Shown here: piece after piece, positions 24,318 through 38,140 of the stretch | Layout of the letters: each line of letters begins with the position of its first letter | Numbering within the stretch: the stretch's first letter is position 1 | NCBI GenBank assembly: GCA_032622095.1 | Contig: CP136069.1 | Location: 107,598,278-107,662,277, forward strand | Length of the DNA: 64,000 bases | Direction of reading: 5' to 3' | Source of the DNA: Siphonodentalium dalli | Taxonomy: Eukaryota; Mollusca; Scaphopoda; Gadilida; Siphonodentaliidae | The notes under the pieces: model-generated | The model's database searches: none | The model's input: the letters and a program-made list of their open reading frames with translations, nothing else | What the model was told of the DNA's origin: nothing | Program-made: the position numbers and the translations under genes

Positions 24318-27300
24318 TCTCATATATATTTTGAAGACCTCTGTCTGTTTGTATGTATGTTTGTCTGTCATTTATACAAATCTACGATTCTCGACCGATC
24401 GGGACGAAACTTGGTACGTGTGTGTAGTTTGGCCAGGCAGTGGACGTTGTCGTATTGGCGAGCCCGTGCGGCGCCCGTGCAGCGCATGCGCAGACGAGAT
24501 CTCGGAAACGGGTGGAGCTATCGACTTGAAATTTGCTATGTGAATGTATCTTGCCCCGAATACGAATTTTATTGGGTCGCCGAGCCCGTGCAACGCCAGC
24601 TTCGCGCATGCGCAGACGAGATCTCGGAAACGGGTGGAGCTATCGACTTGAAATTTGCTATGTGAATGTATCTTGCCCCGGATACAAATTTTATCTGGTC
24701 GACGAGCCCGTGCGACGCCAGCTTCACGCATGCGCAGACCAGATCTCGGAAACTGTTGGAGCTATCGACTTGAAATTTGCTATGTGAATGTATCTTGCCC
24801 CGGATACGAATTTTATCGGGTCGCCGAGCCCGTGCGACGCCAGCTTCGCGCAAGCGCAGATGAGATCTCGGAAACGGGTGGAGCTATCGACTTGAAATTT
24901 GCTATGTGAATGTATCTTGCCCCGGATACGAATTTTATCTGGTCGACGAGCCCGTGCGACGCCAGCTTCGCGCATGCGCAGACCAGATCTCGGAAACGGT
25001 TGGAGCTATCGACTTGAAATTTGCTATGTGAATGTATCTTGCCCCGGATACAAATTTTATCGGGTCGCCGAGCCCGTGCAACGCCAGCTTCGCGCATGCG
25101 CAAACCAGATCTCAGAAACGGGTGGAGCTATCGACTTGAAATTTGGTATGTGAATGTATCTTGCCCCGGATACGAATTTTATCGGGTCCCGAGCCCGTGC
25201 GACGCCAGCTTCGCGCATGCGCAGACAAGATCTCGGAAACGGGTAGAGCTATCGACTTGAAATTCGGTATGTGAATGTATCTTGCCCCGGATACAAATTT
25301 TATCAGGTCTCCGAGCACGTGCGACGCCAGCTTCACGCATGCACAGACGAGATCTCGGAAACGGGTAGAGCTATCGACTTGAAATTTGGTATGTGAATGT
25401 ATCTTGCCCCGGATACGAATTTTATCAGGTCTCCGAGCTCGTGCGACGCCAGCTTCGCGCATGCACAGACGAGATCTCGGAAACGGGTGGAGCTATCGAC
25501 TTGAAATTTGGTTGGTAAACATTTACGAGTCTGTCTGTTGTCAAATCCATTTGTAATATTTTACTGCTATATTTTCAACTGGAAAATCATTTCGTCCGAA
25601 TCTTATTTAGATGAACGACATACAAAAGTCCATCTGTGATCTGAATCATCTTAAAAGTGTTCTAAAAACTTTTTCCAGAGCTATTGGGCGCTATTGTGTC
25701 GAAAATAGCTTGTTTTGAAGAAGGCGGCCATTTTCGATTTTGAGGAATATTTTAAGTTATCTCATATATATTTTGAAGACCTCTGTCTGTTTGTATGTAT
25801 GTTTGTCTGTCATTTATACAAATCTACGATTCTCGACCGATCGGGACGAAACTTGGTACGTGTGTGTAGTTTGGCCAGGCGGTGGACGTTGTCGTATTGG
25901 CGAGCCTGTGCGGCGCACGCGCAGACGAGATCTCGGAAACGGGTGGAGCTATCGACTTGAAATTTGCTATGTGAATGTATCTTGCCCCGGATACGAATTT
26001 TATCTGGTCGACGAGCCCGTGCGACGCCAGCTTCGCGCATGCGCAGACCAGATATCGGAAACGGGTGGAGCTATCGACTTGAAATTTGCTATGTGAATGT
26101 ATCTTGCCCCGGATACGAATTTTATCGGGTCGCCGAGCCCGTGCGACGCCAGCTTCGCACATGCGCAGACCAGATCTCGGAAACGGGTGGAGCTATCGAC
26201 TTGAAATTTGGTATGTGAATGTATCTTGCCCCGGATACGAATTTTATCGGGTCCCGAGCCCGTGCGACGCAAGCTTCGCGCATGCGCAGACAAGATCTCG
26301 GAAACGGGTGGAGCTATCGACTTGAAATTTGCTATGTGAATGTATCTTGCCCCGGATACGAATTTTATCTGGTCGACGAGCCCGTGCGACGCCAGCTTCG
26401 CGCATGCGCAGACCAGATCTCGGAAACGGTTGGAGCTATCGACTTGAAATTTGCTATGTGAATGTATCTTGCCCCGGATACAAATTTTATCGGGTCGCCG
26501 AGCCCGTGCGACGCCAGCTTCGCGCATGCGCAGACCAGATCTCGGAAACGGGTGGAGCTATCGACTTGAAATTTGGTATGTGAATGTATCTTGCCCCGGA
26601 TACGAATTTTAATCGGGTCCCGAGCCCGTGCGACGCAAGCTTCGCGCATGCGCAGACCAGATCTCGGAAACGGTTGGAGCTATCGACTTGAAATTTGCTA
26701 TGTGAATGTATCTTGCTCCGGATACAAATTTTATCGGGTCGCCGAGCCCGTGCGACGCCAGCTTCGCGCATGCGCAGACCAGATCTCGGAAACGGGTGGA
26801 GCTATCGACTTGAAATTTGGTATGTGAATGTATCTTGCCACGGATACGAATTTTAATCGGGTCCCAAGCCCGTGCGACGCAAGCTTCGCGCATGCGCAGA
26901 CAAGATCTCGGAAACGGGTAGAGCTATCGACTTGAAATTTGGTATGTGAATGTATCTTGCCCCGGATACAAATTTTATCAGGTCTCCGAGCCCGTGCGAC
27001 GCCAGCTTCGCGCATGCACAGACGAGATCTCGGAAACGGGTGGAGCTATCGACTTGAAATTTGGTTGGTAAACATTTACGAGTCTGTCTGTTGTCAAATC
27101 CATTTGTAATATTTTACTGCTATATTTTCAACTGGAAAATCATTTCGTCCGAATCTTATTTAGATGAACGACATACAAAAGTCCATCTGTGATCTGAATC
27201 ATCTTAAAAGTGTTCTAAAAACTTTTTCCAGAGTTATTGGGCGCTATTGTGTCGAAAATAGCTTGTTTTGAAGAAGGCGGTCATTTTCGATTTTGAGGAA

Positions 27301-30300
27301 TATTTTAAGTTATCTCATATATATTTTGAAGACCTCTGTCTGTTTGTATGTATGTTTGTCTGTCATTTATACAAATCTACGATTCTCGACCGATCGGGAC
27401 GAAACTTGGTACGTGTGTGTAGTTTGGCCAGGCGGTGGACGTTGTCGTATTGGCGAGCCCGTGCGGCGCCCGTGCAGCGCATGCGCAGACGAGATCTCGG
27501 AAACGGGTGGAGCTATCGACTTGAAATTTGCTATGTGAATGTATCTTGCCCCGAATACGAATTTTATTGGGTCGCCGAGCCCGTGCAACGCCAGCTTCGC
27601 GCATGCGCAGACCAGATCTTGGAAACGGGTGGAGCTATCGACTTGAAATTTGCTATGTGAATGTATCTTGCCCCGAATACGAATTTTATCTGGTCGACGA
27701 GCCCGTGCGACGCCAGCTTCGCGCATGCGCAGACCAGATCTTGGAAACGGGTGGAGCTATCGACTTGAAATTTGCTATGTGAATGTATCTTGCCCCGAAT
27801 ACGAATTTTATTGGGTCGCCGAGCCCGTGCAACGCCAGCTTCGTGCATGCGCAGACGAGATCTAGGAAACGGGTGGAGCTATCGACTTGAAATTTGCTAT
27901 GTGAATGTATCTTGCCCCGGATACAAATTTTATCTGGTCGACGAGCCCGTGCGACGCCAGCTTCACGCATGCGCAGACCAGATCTCGGAAACTGTTGGAG
28001 CTATCGACTTGAAATTTGCTATGTGAATGTATCTTGCCCCGGATACGAATTTTATCGGGTCGCCGAGCCCGTGCGACGCCAGCTTCACGCAAGCGCAGAT
28101 GAGATCTCGGAAACGGGTGGAGCTATCGACTTGAAATTTGCTATGTGAATGTATCTTGCCCCGGATACAAATTTTATCTGGTCGACGAGCCCGTGCGACG
28201 CCAGCTTCGCGCATGCGCAGACCAGATCTCGGAAACGGTTGGAGCTATCGACTTGAAATTTGCTATGTGAATGTATCTTGCCCCGGATACAAATTTTATC
28301 GGGTCGCCGAGCCCGTGCAACGCCAGCTTCGCGCATGCGCAAACCAGATCTCGGAAACGGGTGGAGCTATCGACTTGAAATTTGGTATGTGAATGTATCT
28401 TGCCCCGGATACAAATTTTATAGGGTCCCGAGCCCGTGCGACGCCAGCTTCGCGCATGCGCAGACAAGATCTCGGAAACGGGTAGAGCTATCGACTTGAA
28501 ATTCGGTATGTGAATGTATCTTGCCCCGGATACAAATTTTATCAGGTCTCCGAGCACGTGCGACGCCAGCTTCACGCATGCACAGACGAGATCTCGGAAA
28601 CGGGTAGAGCTATCGACTTGAAATTTGGTATGTGAATGTATCTTGCCCCGGATACGAATTTTATCAGGTCTCCGAGCCCGTGCAACGCCAGCTTCGCGCA
28701 TGCACAGACGAGATCTCGGAAACGGGTGGAGCTATCGACTTGAAATTTGGTTGGTAAACATTTACGAGTCTGTCTGTTGTCAAATCCATTTGTAATATTT
28801 TACTGCTATATTTTCAACTGGAAAATCATTTCGTCCGAATCTTATTTAGATGAACGACATACAAAAGTCCATCTGTGATCTGAATCATCTTAAAAGTGTT
28901 CTAAAAACTTTTTCCAGAGCTATTGGGCGCTATTGTGTCGAAAATAGCTTGTTTTGAAGAAGGCGGCCATTTTCGATTTTGAGGAATATTTTAAGTTATC
29001 TCATATATATTTTGAAGACCTCTGTCTGTTTGTATGTATGTTTGTCTGTCATTTATACAAATCTACGATTCTCGACCGATCGGGACGAAACTTGGTACGT
29101 GTGTGTAGTTTGGCCAGGCGGTGGACGTTGTCGTATTGGCGAGCCTGTGCGGCGCACGTGCAGCGCATGCGCAGACGAGATCTCGGAAACGGGTGGAGCT
29201 ATCGACTTGAAATTTGCTATGTGAATGTATCTTGCCCCGGATACGAATTTTATCTGGTCGACGAGCCCGTGCGACGCCAGCTTCGCGCATGCGCAGACCA
29301 GATATCGGAAACGGGTGGAGCTATCGACTTGAAATTTGCTATGTGAATGTATCTTGCCCCGGATACGAATTTTATCGGGTCGCCGAGCCCGTGCGACGCC
29401 AGCTTCGCACATGCGCAGACCAGATCTCGGAAACGGGTGGAGCTATCGACTTGAAATTTGGTATGTGAATGTATCTTGCCCCGGATACGAATTTTATCGG
29501 GTCCCGAGCCCGTGCGACGCAAGCTTCGCGCATGCGCAGACAAGATCTCGGAAACGGGTGGAGCTATCGACTTGAAATTTGCTATGTGAATGTATCTTGC
29601 CCCGGATACGAATTTTATCTGGTCGACGAGCCCGTGCGAAGCCAGCTTCGCGCATGCGCAGACCAGATCTCGGAAACGGTTGGAGCTATCGACTTGAAAT
29701 TTGCTATGTGAATGTATCTTGCCCCGGATACAAATTTTATCGGGTCGCCGAGCCCGTGCGACGCCAGCTTCGCGCATGCGCAGACCAGATCTCGGAAACG
29801 GGTGGAGCTATCGACTTGAAATTTGGTATGTGAATGTATCTTGCCCCGGATACGAATTTTAATCGGGTCCCGAGCCCGTGCGACGCAAGCTTCGCGCATG
29901 CGCAGACCAGATCTCGGAAACGGTTGGAGCTATCGACTTGAAAATTTGCTATGTGAATGTATCTTGCTCCGGATACAAATTTTATCGGGTCGCCGAGCCC
30001 GTGCGACGCCAGCTTCGCGCATGCGCAGACCAGATCTCGGAAACGGGCGGAGCTATCGACTTGAAATTTGGTATGTGAATGTATCTTGCCACGGATACGA
30101 ATTTTAATCGGGTCCCAAGCCCGTGCGACGCAAGCTTCGCGCATGCGCAGACAAGATCTCGGAAACGGGTAGAGCTATCGACTTGAAATTTGGTATGTGA
30201 ATGTATCTTGCCCCGGATACAAATTTTATCAGGTCTCCGAGCCCGTGCGACGCCAGCTTCGCGCATGCACAGACGAGATCTCGGAAACGGGTGGAGCTAT

Positions 30301-30563
30301 CGACTTGAAATTTGGTTGGTAAACATTTACGAGTCTGTCTGTTGTCAAATCCATTTGTAATATTTTACTGCTATATTTTCAACTGGAAAATCATTTCGTC
30401 CGAATCTTATTTAGATGAACGACATACAAAAGTCCATCTGTGATCTGAATCATCTTAAAAGTGTTCTAAAAACTTTTTCCAGAGCTATTGGGCGCTATTG
30501 TGTCGAAAATAGCTTGTTTTGAAGAAGGCGGTCATTTTCGATTTTGAGGAATATTTTAAGTTA

Positions 30564-32374
30564 TCTCATATATATTTTGAAGACCTCTGTCTGTTTGTAT
30601 GTATGTTTGTCTGTCATTTATACAAATCTACGATTCTCGACCGATCGGGACGAAACTTGGTACGTGTGTGTAGTTTGGCCAGGCGGTGGACGTTGTCGTA
30701 TTGGCGAGCCCGTGCGGCGCCCGTGCAGCGCATGCGCAGACGAGATCTCGGAAACGGGTGGAGCTATCGACTTGAAATTTGCTATGTGAATGTATCTTGC
30801 CCCGAATACGAATTTTATTGGGTCGCCGAGCCCGTGCAACGCCAGCTTCGCGCATGCGCAGACCAGATCTTGGAAACGGGTGGAGCTATCGACTTGAAAT
30901 TTGCTATGTGAATGTATCTTGCCCCGAATACGAATTTTATCTGGTCGACGAGCCCGTGCGACGCCAGCTTCGCGCATGCGCAGACCAGATCTTGGAAACG
31001 GGTGGAGCTATCGACTTGAAATTTGCTATGTGAATGTATCTTGCCCCGAATACGAATTTTATTGGGTCGCCGAGCCCGTGCAACGCCAGCTTCGTGCATG
31101 CGCAGACGAGATCTCGGAAACGGGTGGAGCTATCGACTTGAAATTTGCTATGTGAATGTATCTTGCCCCGGATACGAATTTTATCTGGTCGACGAGCCCG
31201 TGCGACGCCAGCTTCACGCATGCGCAGACCAGATCTCGGAAACTGTTGGAGCTATCGACTTGAAATTTGCTATGTGAATGTATCTTGCCCCGGATACGAA
31301 TTTTATCGGGTCGCCGAGCCTGTGCGACGCCAGCTTCGCGCAGGCGCAGATGAGATCTCGGAAACGGGTGGAGCTATCGACTTGAAATTTGCTATGTGAA
31401 TGTATCTTGCCCCGGATACGAATTTTATCTGGTCGACGAGCCCGTGCGACGCCAGCTTCGCGCATGCGCAGACCAGATCTCGGAAACGGTTGGAGCTATC
31501 GACTTGAAATTTGCTATGTGAATGTATCTTGCCCCGGATACAAATTTTATCGGGTCGCCGAGCCCGTGCGACGCCAGCTTCGCGCATGCGCAGACCAGAT
31601 CTCGGAAACGGGTGGAGCTATCGACTTGAAATTTGGTATGTGAATGTATCTTGCCCCGGATACGAATTTTAATCGGGTCCCGAGCCCGTGCGACGCAAGC
31701 TTCGCGCATGCGCAGACCAGATCTCGGAAACGGTTGGAGCTATCGACTTGAAATTTGCTATGTGAATGTATCTTGCTCCGGATACAAATTTTATCGGGTC
31801 GCCGAGCCCGTGCGACGCCAGCTTCGCGCATGCGCAGACCAGATCTCGGAAACGGGTGGAGCTATCGACTTGAAATTTGGTATGTGAATGTATCTTGCCA
31901 CGGGATACGAATTTTAATCGGGTCCCAAGCCCGTGCGACGCAAGCTTCGCGCATGCGCAGACAAGATCTCGGAAACGGGTAGAGCTATCGACTTGAAATT
32001 TGGTATGTGAATGTATCTTGCCCCGGATACAAATTTTATCAGGTCTCCGAGCCCGTGCGACGCCAGCTTCGCGCATGCACAGACGAGATCTCGGAAACGG
32101 GTGGAGCTATCGACTTGAAATTTGGTTGGTAAACATTTACGAGTCTGTCTGTTGTCAAATCCATTTGTAATATTTTACTGCTATATTTTCAACTGGAAAA
32201 TCATTTCGTCCGAATCTTATTTAGATGAACGACATACAAAAGTCCATCTGTGATCTGAATCATCTTAAAAGTGTTCTAAAAACTTTTTCCAGAGCTATTG
32301 GGCGCTATTGTGTCGAAAATAGCTTGTTTTGAAGAAGGCGGGTCATTTTCGATTTTGAGGAATATTTTAAGTTA
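30564..32374 (+). repeat. Longest unit, about 11 monomer steps (1,811 bp)
   Basis: Combines the left-hand monomer order of the 'ccagatcttgg' type units with the right-hand 'aatcgggtccc' monomers of the other type, as expected from unequal exchange between unit types. It is followed by a second tcatt-type unit, breaking the alternation of linker forms. Confidence 0.75.
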
Positions 32375-35300
32375 TCTCATATATATTTTGAAGACCTCTG
32401 TCTGTTTGTATGTATGTTTGTCTGTCATTTATACAAATCTACGATTCTCGACCGATCGGGACGAAACTTGGTACGTGTGTGTAGTTTGGCCAGGCGGTGG
32501 ACGTTGTCGTATTGGCGAGCCCGTGCGGCGCCCGTTGCAGCGCATGCGCAGACGAGATCTCGGAAACGGGTGGAGCTATCGACTTGAAATTTGCTATGTG
32601 AATGTATCTTGCCCCGAATACGAATTTTATTGGGTCGCCGAGCCCGTGCAACGCCAGCTTCGCGCATGCGCAGACGAGATCTCGGAAACGGGTGGAGCTA
32701 TCGACTTGAAATTTGCTATGTGAATGTATCTTGCCCCGGATACAAATTTTATCTGGTCGACGAGCCCGTGCGACGCCAGCTTCACGCATGCGCAGACCAG
32801 ATCTCGGAAACTGTTGGAGCTATCGACTTGAAATTTGCTATGTGAATGTATCTTGCCCGGATACGAATTTTATCGGGTCGCCGAGCCCGTGCGACGCCAG
32901 CTTCGCATAGCGCAGATGAGATCTCGGAAACGGGTGGAGCTATCGACTTGAAATTTGCTATGTGAATGTATCTTGCCCCGGATACGAATTTTATCTGGTC
33001 GACGAGCCCGTGCGACGCCAGCTTCGCGCATGCGCAGACCAGATCTCGGAAACGGTTGGAGCTATCGACTTGAAATTTGCTATGTGAATGTATCTTGCCC
33101 CGGATACAAATTTTATCGGGTCGCCGAGCCCGTGCAACGCCAGCTTCGCGCATGCGCAAACCAGATCTCAGAAACGGGTGGAGCTATCGACTTGAAATTT
33201 GGTATGTGAATGTATCTTGCCCCGGATACAAATTTTATCGGGTCCCGAGCCCGTGCGACGCCAGCTTCGCGCATGCGCAGACAAGATCTCGGAAACGGGT
33301 AGAGCTATCGACTTGAAATTCGGTATGTGAATGTATCTTGCCCCGGATACAAATTTTATCAGGTCTCCGAGCACGTGCGACGCCAGCTTCACGCATGCAC
33401 AGACGAGATCTCGGAAACGGGTAGAGCTATCGACTTGAAATTTGGTATGTGAATGTATCTTGCCCCGGATACGAATTTTATCAGGTCTCCGAGCTCGTGC
33501 GACGCCAGCTTCGCGCATGCACAGACGAGATCTCGGAAACGGGTGGAGCTATCGACTTGAAATTTGGTTGGTAAACATTTACGAGTCTGTCTGTTGTCAA
33601 TCCATTGTAATATTTTACTGCTATATTTTCAACTGGAAAATCATTTCGTCCGAATCTTATTTAGATGAACGACATACAAAAGTCCATCTGTGATCTGAAT
33701 CATCTTAAAAGTGTTCTAAAAACTTTTTCCAGAGCTATTGGGCGCTATTGTGTCGAAAATAGCTTGTTTTGAAGAAGGCGGCCATTTTCGATTTTGAGGA
33801 ATATTTTAAGTTATCTCATATATATTTTGAAGACCTCTGTCTGTTTGTATGTATGTTTGTCTGTCATTTATACAAATCTACGATTCTCGACCGATCGGGA
33901 CGAAACTTGGTACGTGTGTGTAGTTTGGCCAGGCGGTGGACGTTGTCGTATTGGCGAGCCTGTGCGGCGCACGTGCAGCGCATGCGCAGACGAGATCTCG
34001 GAAACGGGTGGAGCTATCGACTTGAAATTTGCTATGTGAATGTATCTTGCCCCGGATACGAATTTTATCTGGTCGACGAGCCCGTGCGACGCCAGCTTCG
34101 CGCATGCGCAGACCAGATATCGGAAACGGGTGGAGCTATCGACTTGAAATTTGCTATGTGAATGTATCTTGCCCCGGATACGAATTTTATCGGGTCGCCG
34201 AGCCCGTGCGACGCCAGCTTCGCACATGCGCAGACCAGATCTCGGAAACGGGTGGAGCTATCGACTTGAAATTTGGTATGTGAATGTATCTTGCCCCGGA
34301 TACGAATTTTATCGGGTCCCGAGCCCGTGCGACGCAAGCTTCGCGCATGCGCAGACAAGATCTCGGAAACGGGTGGAGCTATCGACTTGAAATTTGCTAT
34401 GTGAATGTATCTTGCCCCGGATACGAATTTTATCTGGTCGACGAGCCCGTGCGACGCCAGCTTCGCGCATGCGCAGACCAGATCTCGGAAACGGTTGGAG
34501 CTATCGACTTGAAATTTGCTATGTGAATGTATCTTGCCCCGGATACAAATTTTATCGGGTCGCCGAGCCCGTGCGACGCCAGCTTCGCGCATGCGCAGAC
34601 CAGATCTCGGAAACGGGTGGAGCTATCGACTTGAAATTTGGTATGTGAATGTATCTTGCCCCGGATACGAATTTTAATCGGGTCCCGAGCCCGTGCGACG
34701 CAAGCTTCGCGCATGCGCAGACCAGATCTCGGAAACGGTTGGAGCTATTTACTTGAAATTTGCTATGTGAATGTATCTTGCTCCGGATACAAATTTTATC
34801 GGGTCGCCGAGCCCGTGCGACGCCAGCTTCGCGCATGCCGCAGACCAGATCTCGGAAACGGGTGGAGCTATCGACTTGAAATTTGGTATGTGAATGTATC
34901 TTGCCACGGATACGAATTTTAATCGGGTCCCAAGCCCGTGCGACGCAAGCTTCGCGCATGCGCAGACAAGATCTCGGAAACGGGTAGAGCTATCGACTTG
35001 AAATTTGGTATGTGAATGTATCTTGCCCCGGATACAAATTTTATCAGGTCTCCGAGCCCGTGCGACGCCAGCTTCGCGCATGCACAGACGAGATCTCGGA
35101 AACGGGTGGAGCTATCGACTTGAAATTTGGTTGGTAAACATTTACGAGTCTGTCTGTTGTCAAATCCATTTGTAATATTTTACTGCTATATTTTCAACTG
35201 GAAAATCATTTCGTCCGAATCTTATTTAGATGAACGACATACAAAAGTCCATCTGTGATCTGAATCATCTTAAAAGTGTTCTAAAAACTTTTTCCAGAGC

Positions 35301-37064
35301 TATTGGGCGCTATTGTGTCGAAAATAGCTTGTTTTGAAGAAGGCGGTCATTTTCGATTTTGAGGAATATTTTAAGTTATCTCATATATATTTTGAAGACC
35401 TCTGTCTGTTTGTATGTATGTTTGTCTGTCATTTATACAAATCTACGATTCTCGACCGATCGGGACGAAACTTGGTACGTGTGTGTAGTTTGGCCAGGCG
35501 GTGGACGTTGTCGTATTGGCGAGCCCGTGCGGCGCCCGTGCAGCGCATGCGCAGACGAGATCTCGGAAACGGGTGGAGCTATCGACTTGAAATTTGCTAT
35601 GTGAATGTATCTTGCCCCGAATACGAATTTTATTGGGTCGCCGAGCCCGTGCAACGCCAGCTTCGCGCATGCGCAGACGAGATCTCGGAAACGGGTGGAG
35701 CTATCGACTTGAAATTTGCTATGTGAATGTATCTTGCCCCGAATACGAATTTTATCTGGTCGACGAGCCCGTGCGACGCCAGCTTCGCGCATGCGCAGAC
35801 CAGATCTTGGAAACGGGTGGAGCTATCGACTTGAAATTTGCTATGTGAATGTATCTTGCCCCGAATACGAATTTTATTGGGTCGCCGAGCCCGTGCAACG
35901 CCAGCTTCGTGCATGCGCAGACGAGATCTCGGAAACGGGTGGAGCTATCGACTTGAAATTTGCTATGTGAATGTATCTTGCCCCGGATACGAATTTTATC
36001 TGGTCGACGAGCCCGTGCGACGCCAGCTTCACGCATGCGCAGACCAGATCTCGGAAACTGTTGGAGCTATCGACTTGAAATTTGCTATGTGAATGTATCT
36101 TGCCCCGGATACGAATTTTATCGGGTCGCCGAGCCCGTGCGACGCCAGCTTCACGCAAGCGCAGATGAGATCTCGGAAACGGGTGGAGCTATCGACTTGA
36201 AATTTGCTATGTGAATGTATCTTGCCCCGGATACAAATTTTATCTGGTCGACGAGCCCGTGCGACGCCAGCTTCGCGCATGCGCAGACCAGATCTCGGAA
36301 ACGGTTGGAGCTATCGACTTGAAATTTGCTATGTGAATGTATCTTGCCCCGGATACACATTTTATCGGGTCGCCGAGCCCGTGCAACGCCAGCTTCGCGC
36401 ATGCGCAAACCAGATCTCGGAAACGGGTGGAGCTATCGACTTGAAATTTGGTATGTGAATGTATCTTGCCCCGGATACAAATTTTATAGGGTCCCGAGCC
36501 CGTGCGACGCCAGCTTCGCGCATGCGCAGACAAGATCTCGGAAACGGGTAGAGCTATCGACTTGAAATTCGGTATGTGAATGTATCTTGCCCCGGATACA
36601 AATTTTATCAGGTCTCCGAGCACGTGCGACGCCAGCTTCACGCATGCACAGACGAGATCTCGGAAACGGGTAGAGCTATCGACTTGAAATTTGGTATGTG
36701 AATGTATCTTGCCCCGGATACAAATTTTATCAGGTCTCCGAGCCCGTGCAACGCCAGCTTCGCGCATGCACAGACGAGATCTCGGAAACGGGTGGAGCTA
36801 TCGACTTGAAATTTGGTTGGTAAACATTTACGAGTCTGTCTGTTGTCAAATCCATTTGTAATATTTTACTGCTATATTTTCAACTGGAAAATCATTTTGT
36901 CCGAATCTTATTTAGATGAACGACATACAAAAGTCCATCTGTGATCTGAATCATCTTAAAAGTGTTCTAAAAACTTTTTCCAGAGCTATTGGGCGCTATT
37001 GTGTCGAAAATAGCTTGTTTTGAAGAAGGCGGCCATTTTCGATTTTGAGGAATATTTTAAGTTA

Positions 37065-38140
37065 TCTCATATATATTTTGAAGACCTCTGTCTGTTTGTA
37101 TGTATGTTTGTCTGTCATTTATACAAATCTACGATTCTCGACCGATCGGGACGAAACTTGGTACGTGTGTGTAGTTTGGCCAGGCGGTGGACGTTGTCGT
37201 ATTGGCGAGCCTGTGCGGCGCACGTGCAGCGCATGCGCAGACGAGATCTCGGAAACGGGTGGAGCTATCGACTTGAAATTTGCTATGTGAATGTATCTTG
37301 CCCCGGATACGAATTTTATCTGGTCGACGAGCCCGTGCGACGCCAGCTTCGCGCATGCGCAGACCAGATATCGGAAACGGGTGGAGCTATCGACTTGAAA
37401 TTTGCTATGTGAATGTATCTTGCCCCGGATACGAATTTTATCGGGTCGCCGAGCCCGTGCGACGCCAGCTTCGCACATGCGCAGACCAGATCTCGGAAAC
37501 GGGTGGAGCTATCGACTTGAAATTTGGTATGTGAATGTATCTTGCCCCGGATACGAATTTTATCGGGTCCCGAGCCCGTGCGACGCAAGCTTCGCGCATG
37601 CGCAGACAAGATCTCGGAAACGGGTGGAGCTATCGACTTGAAATTTGCTATGTGAATGTATCTTGCCCCGGATACGAATTTTATCTGGTCGACGAGCCCG
37701 TGCGACGCCAGCTTCGCGCATGCGCAGACCAGATCTCGGAAACGGTTGGAGCTATCGACTTGAAATTTGCTATGTGAATGTATCTTGCCCCGGATACAAA
37801 TTTTATCGGGTCGCCGAGCCCGTGCGACGCCAGCTTCGCGCATGCGCAGACCAGATCTCGGAAACGGGTGGAGCTATCGACTTGAAATTTGGTTGGTAAA
37901 CATTTACGAGTCTGTCTGTTGTCAAATCCATTTGTAATATTTTACTGCTATATTTTCAACTGGAAAATCATTTCGTCCGAATCTTATTTAGATGAACGAC
38001 ATACAAAAGTCCATCTGTGATCTGAATCATCTTAAAAGTGTTCTAAAAACTTTTTCCAGAGCTATTGGGCGCTATTGTGTCGAAAATAGCTTGTTTTGAA
38101 GAAGGCGGTCATTTTCGATTTTGAGGAATATTTTAAGTTA
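37065..38140 (+). repeat. Short unit with five monomer steps (1,076 bp)
   Basis: Identical in order to the start of other ccatt-type units, then jumps straight from a 'cagaccagatctcgg' monomer to the linker at about 37892. This is a clean internal loss of a whole number of monomers relative to a nine-monomer unit. Confidence 0.8.
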
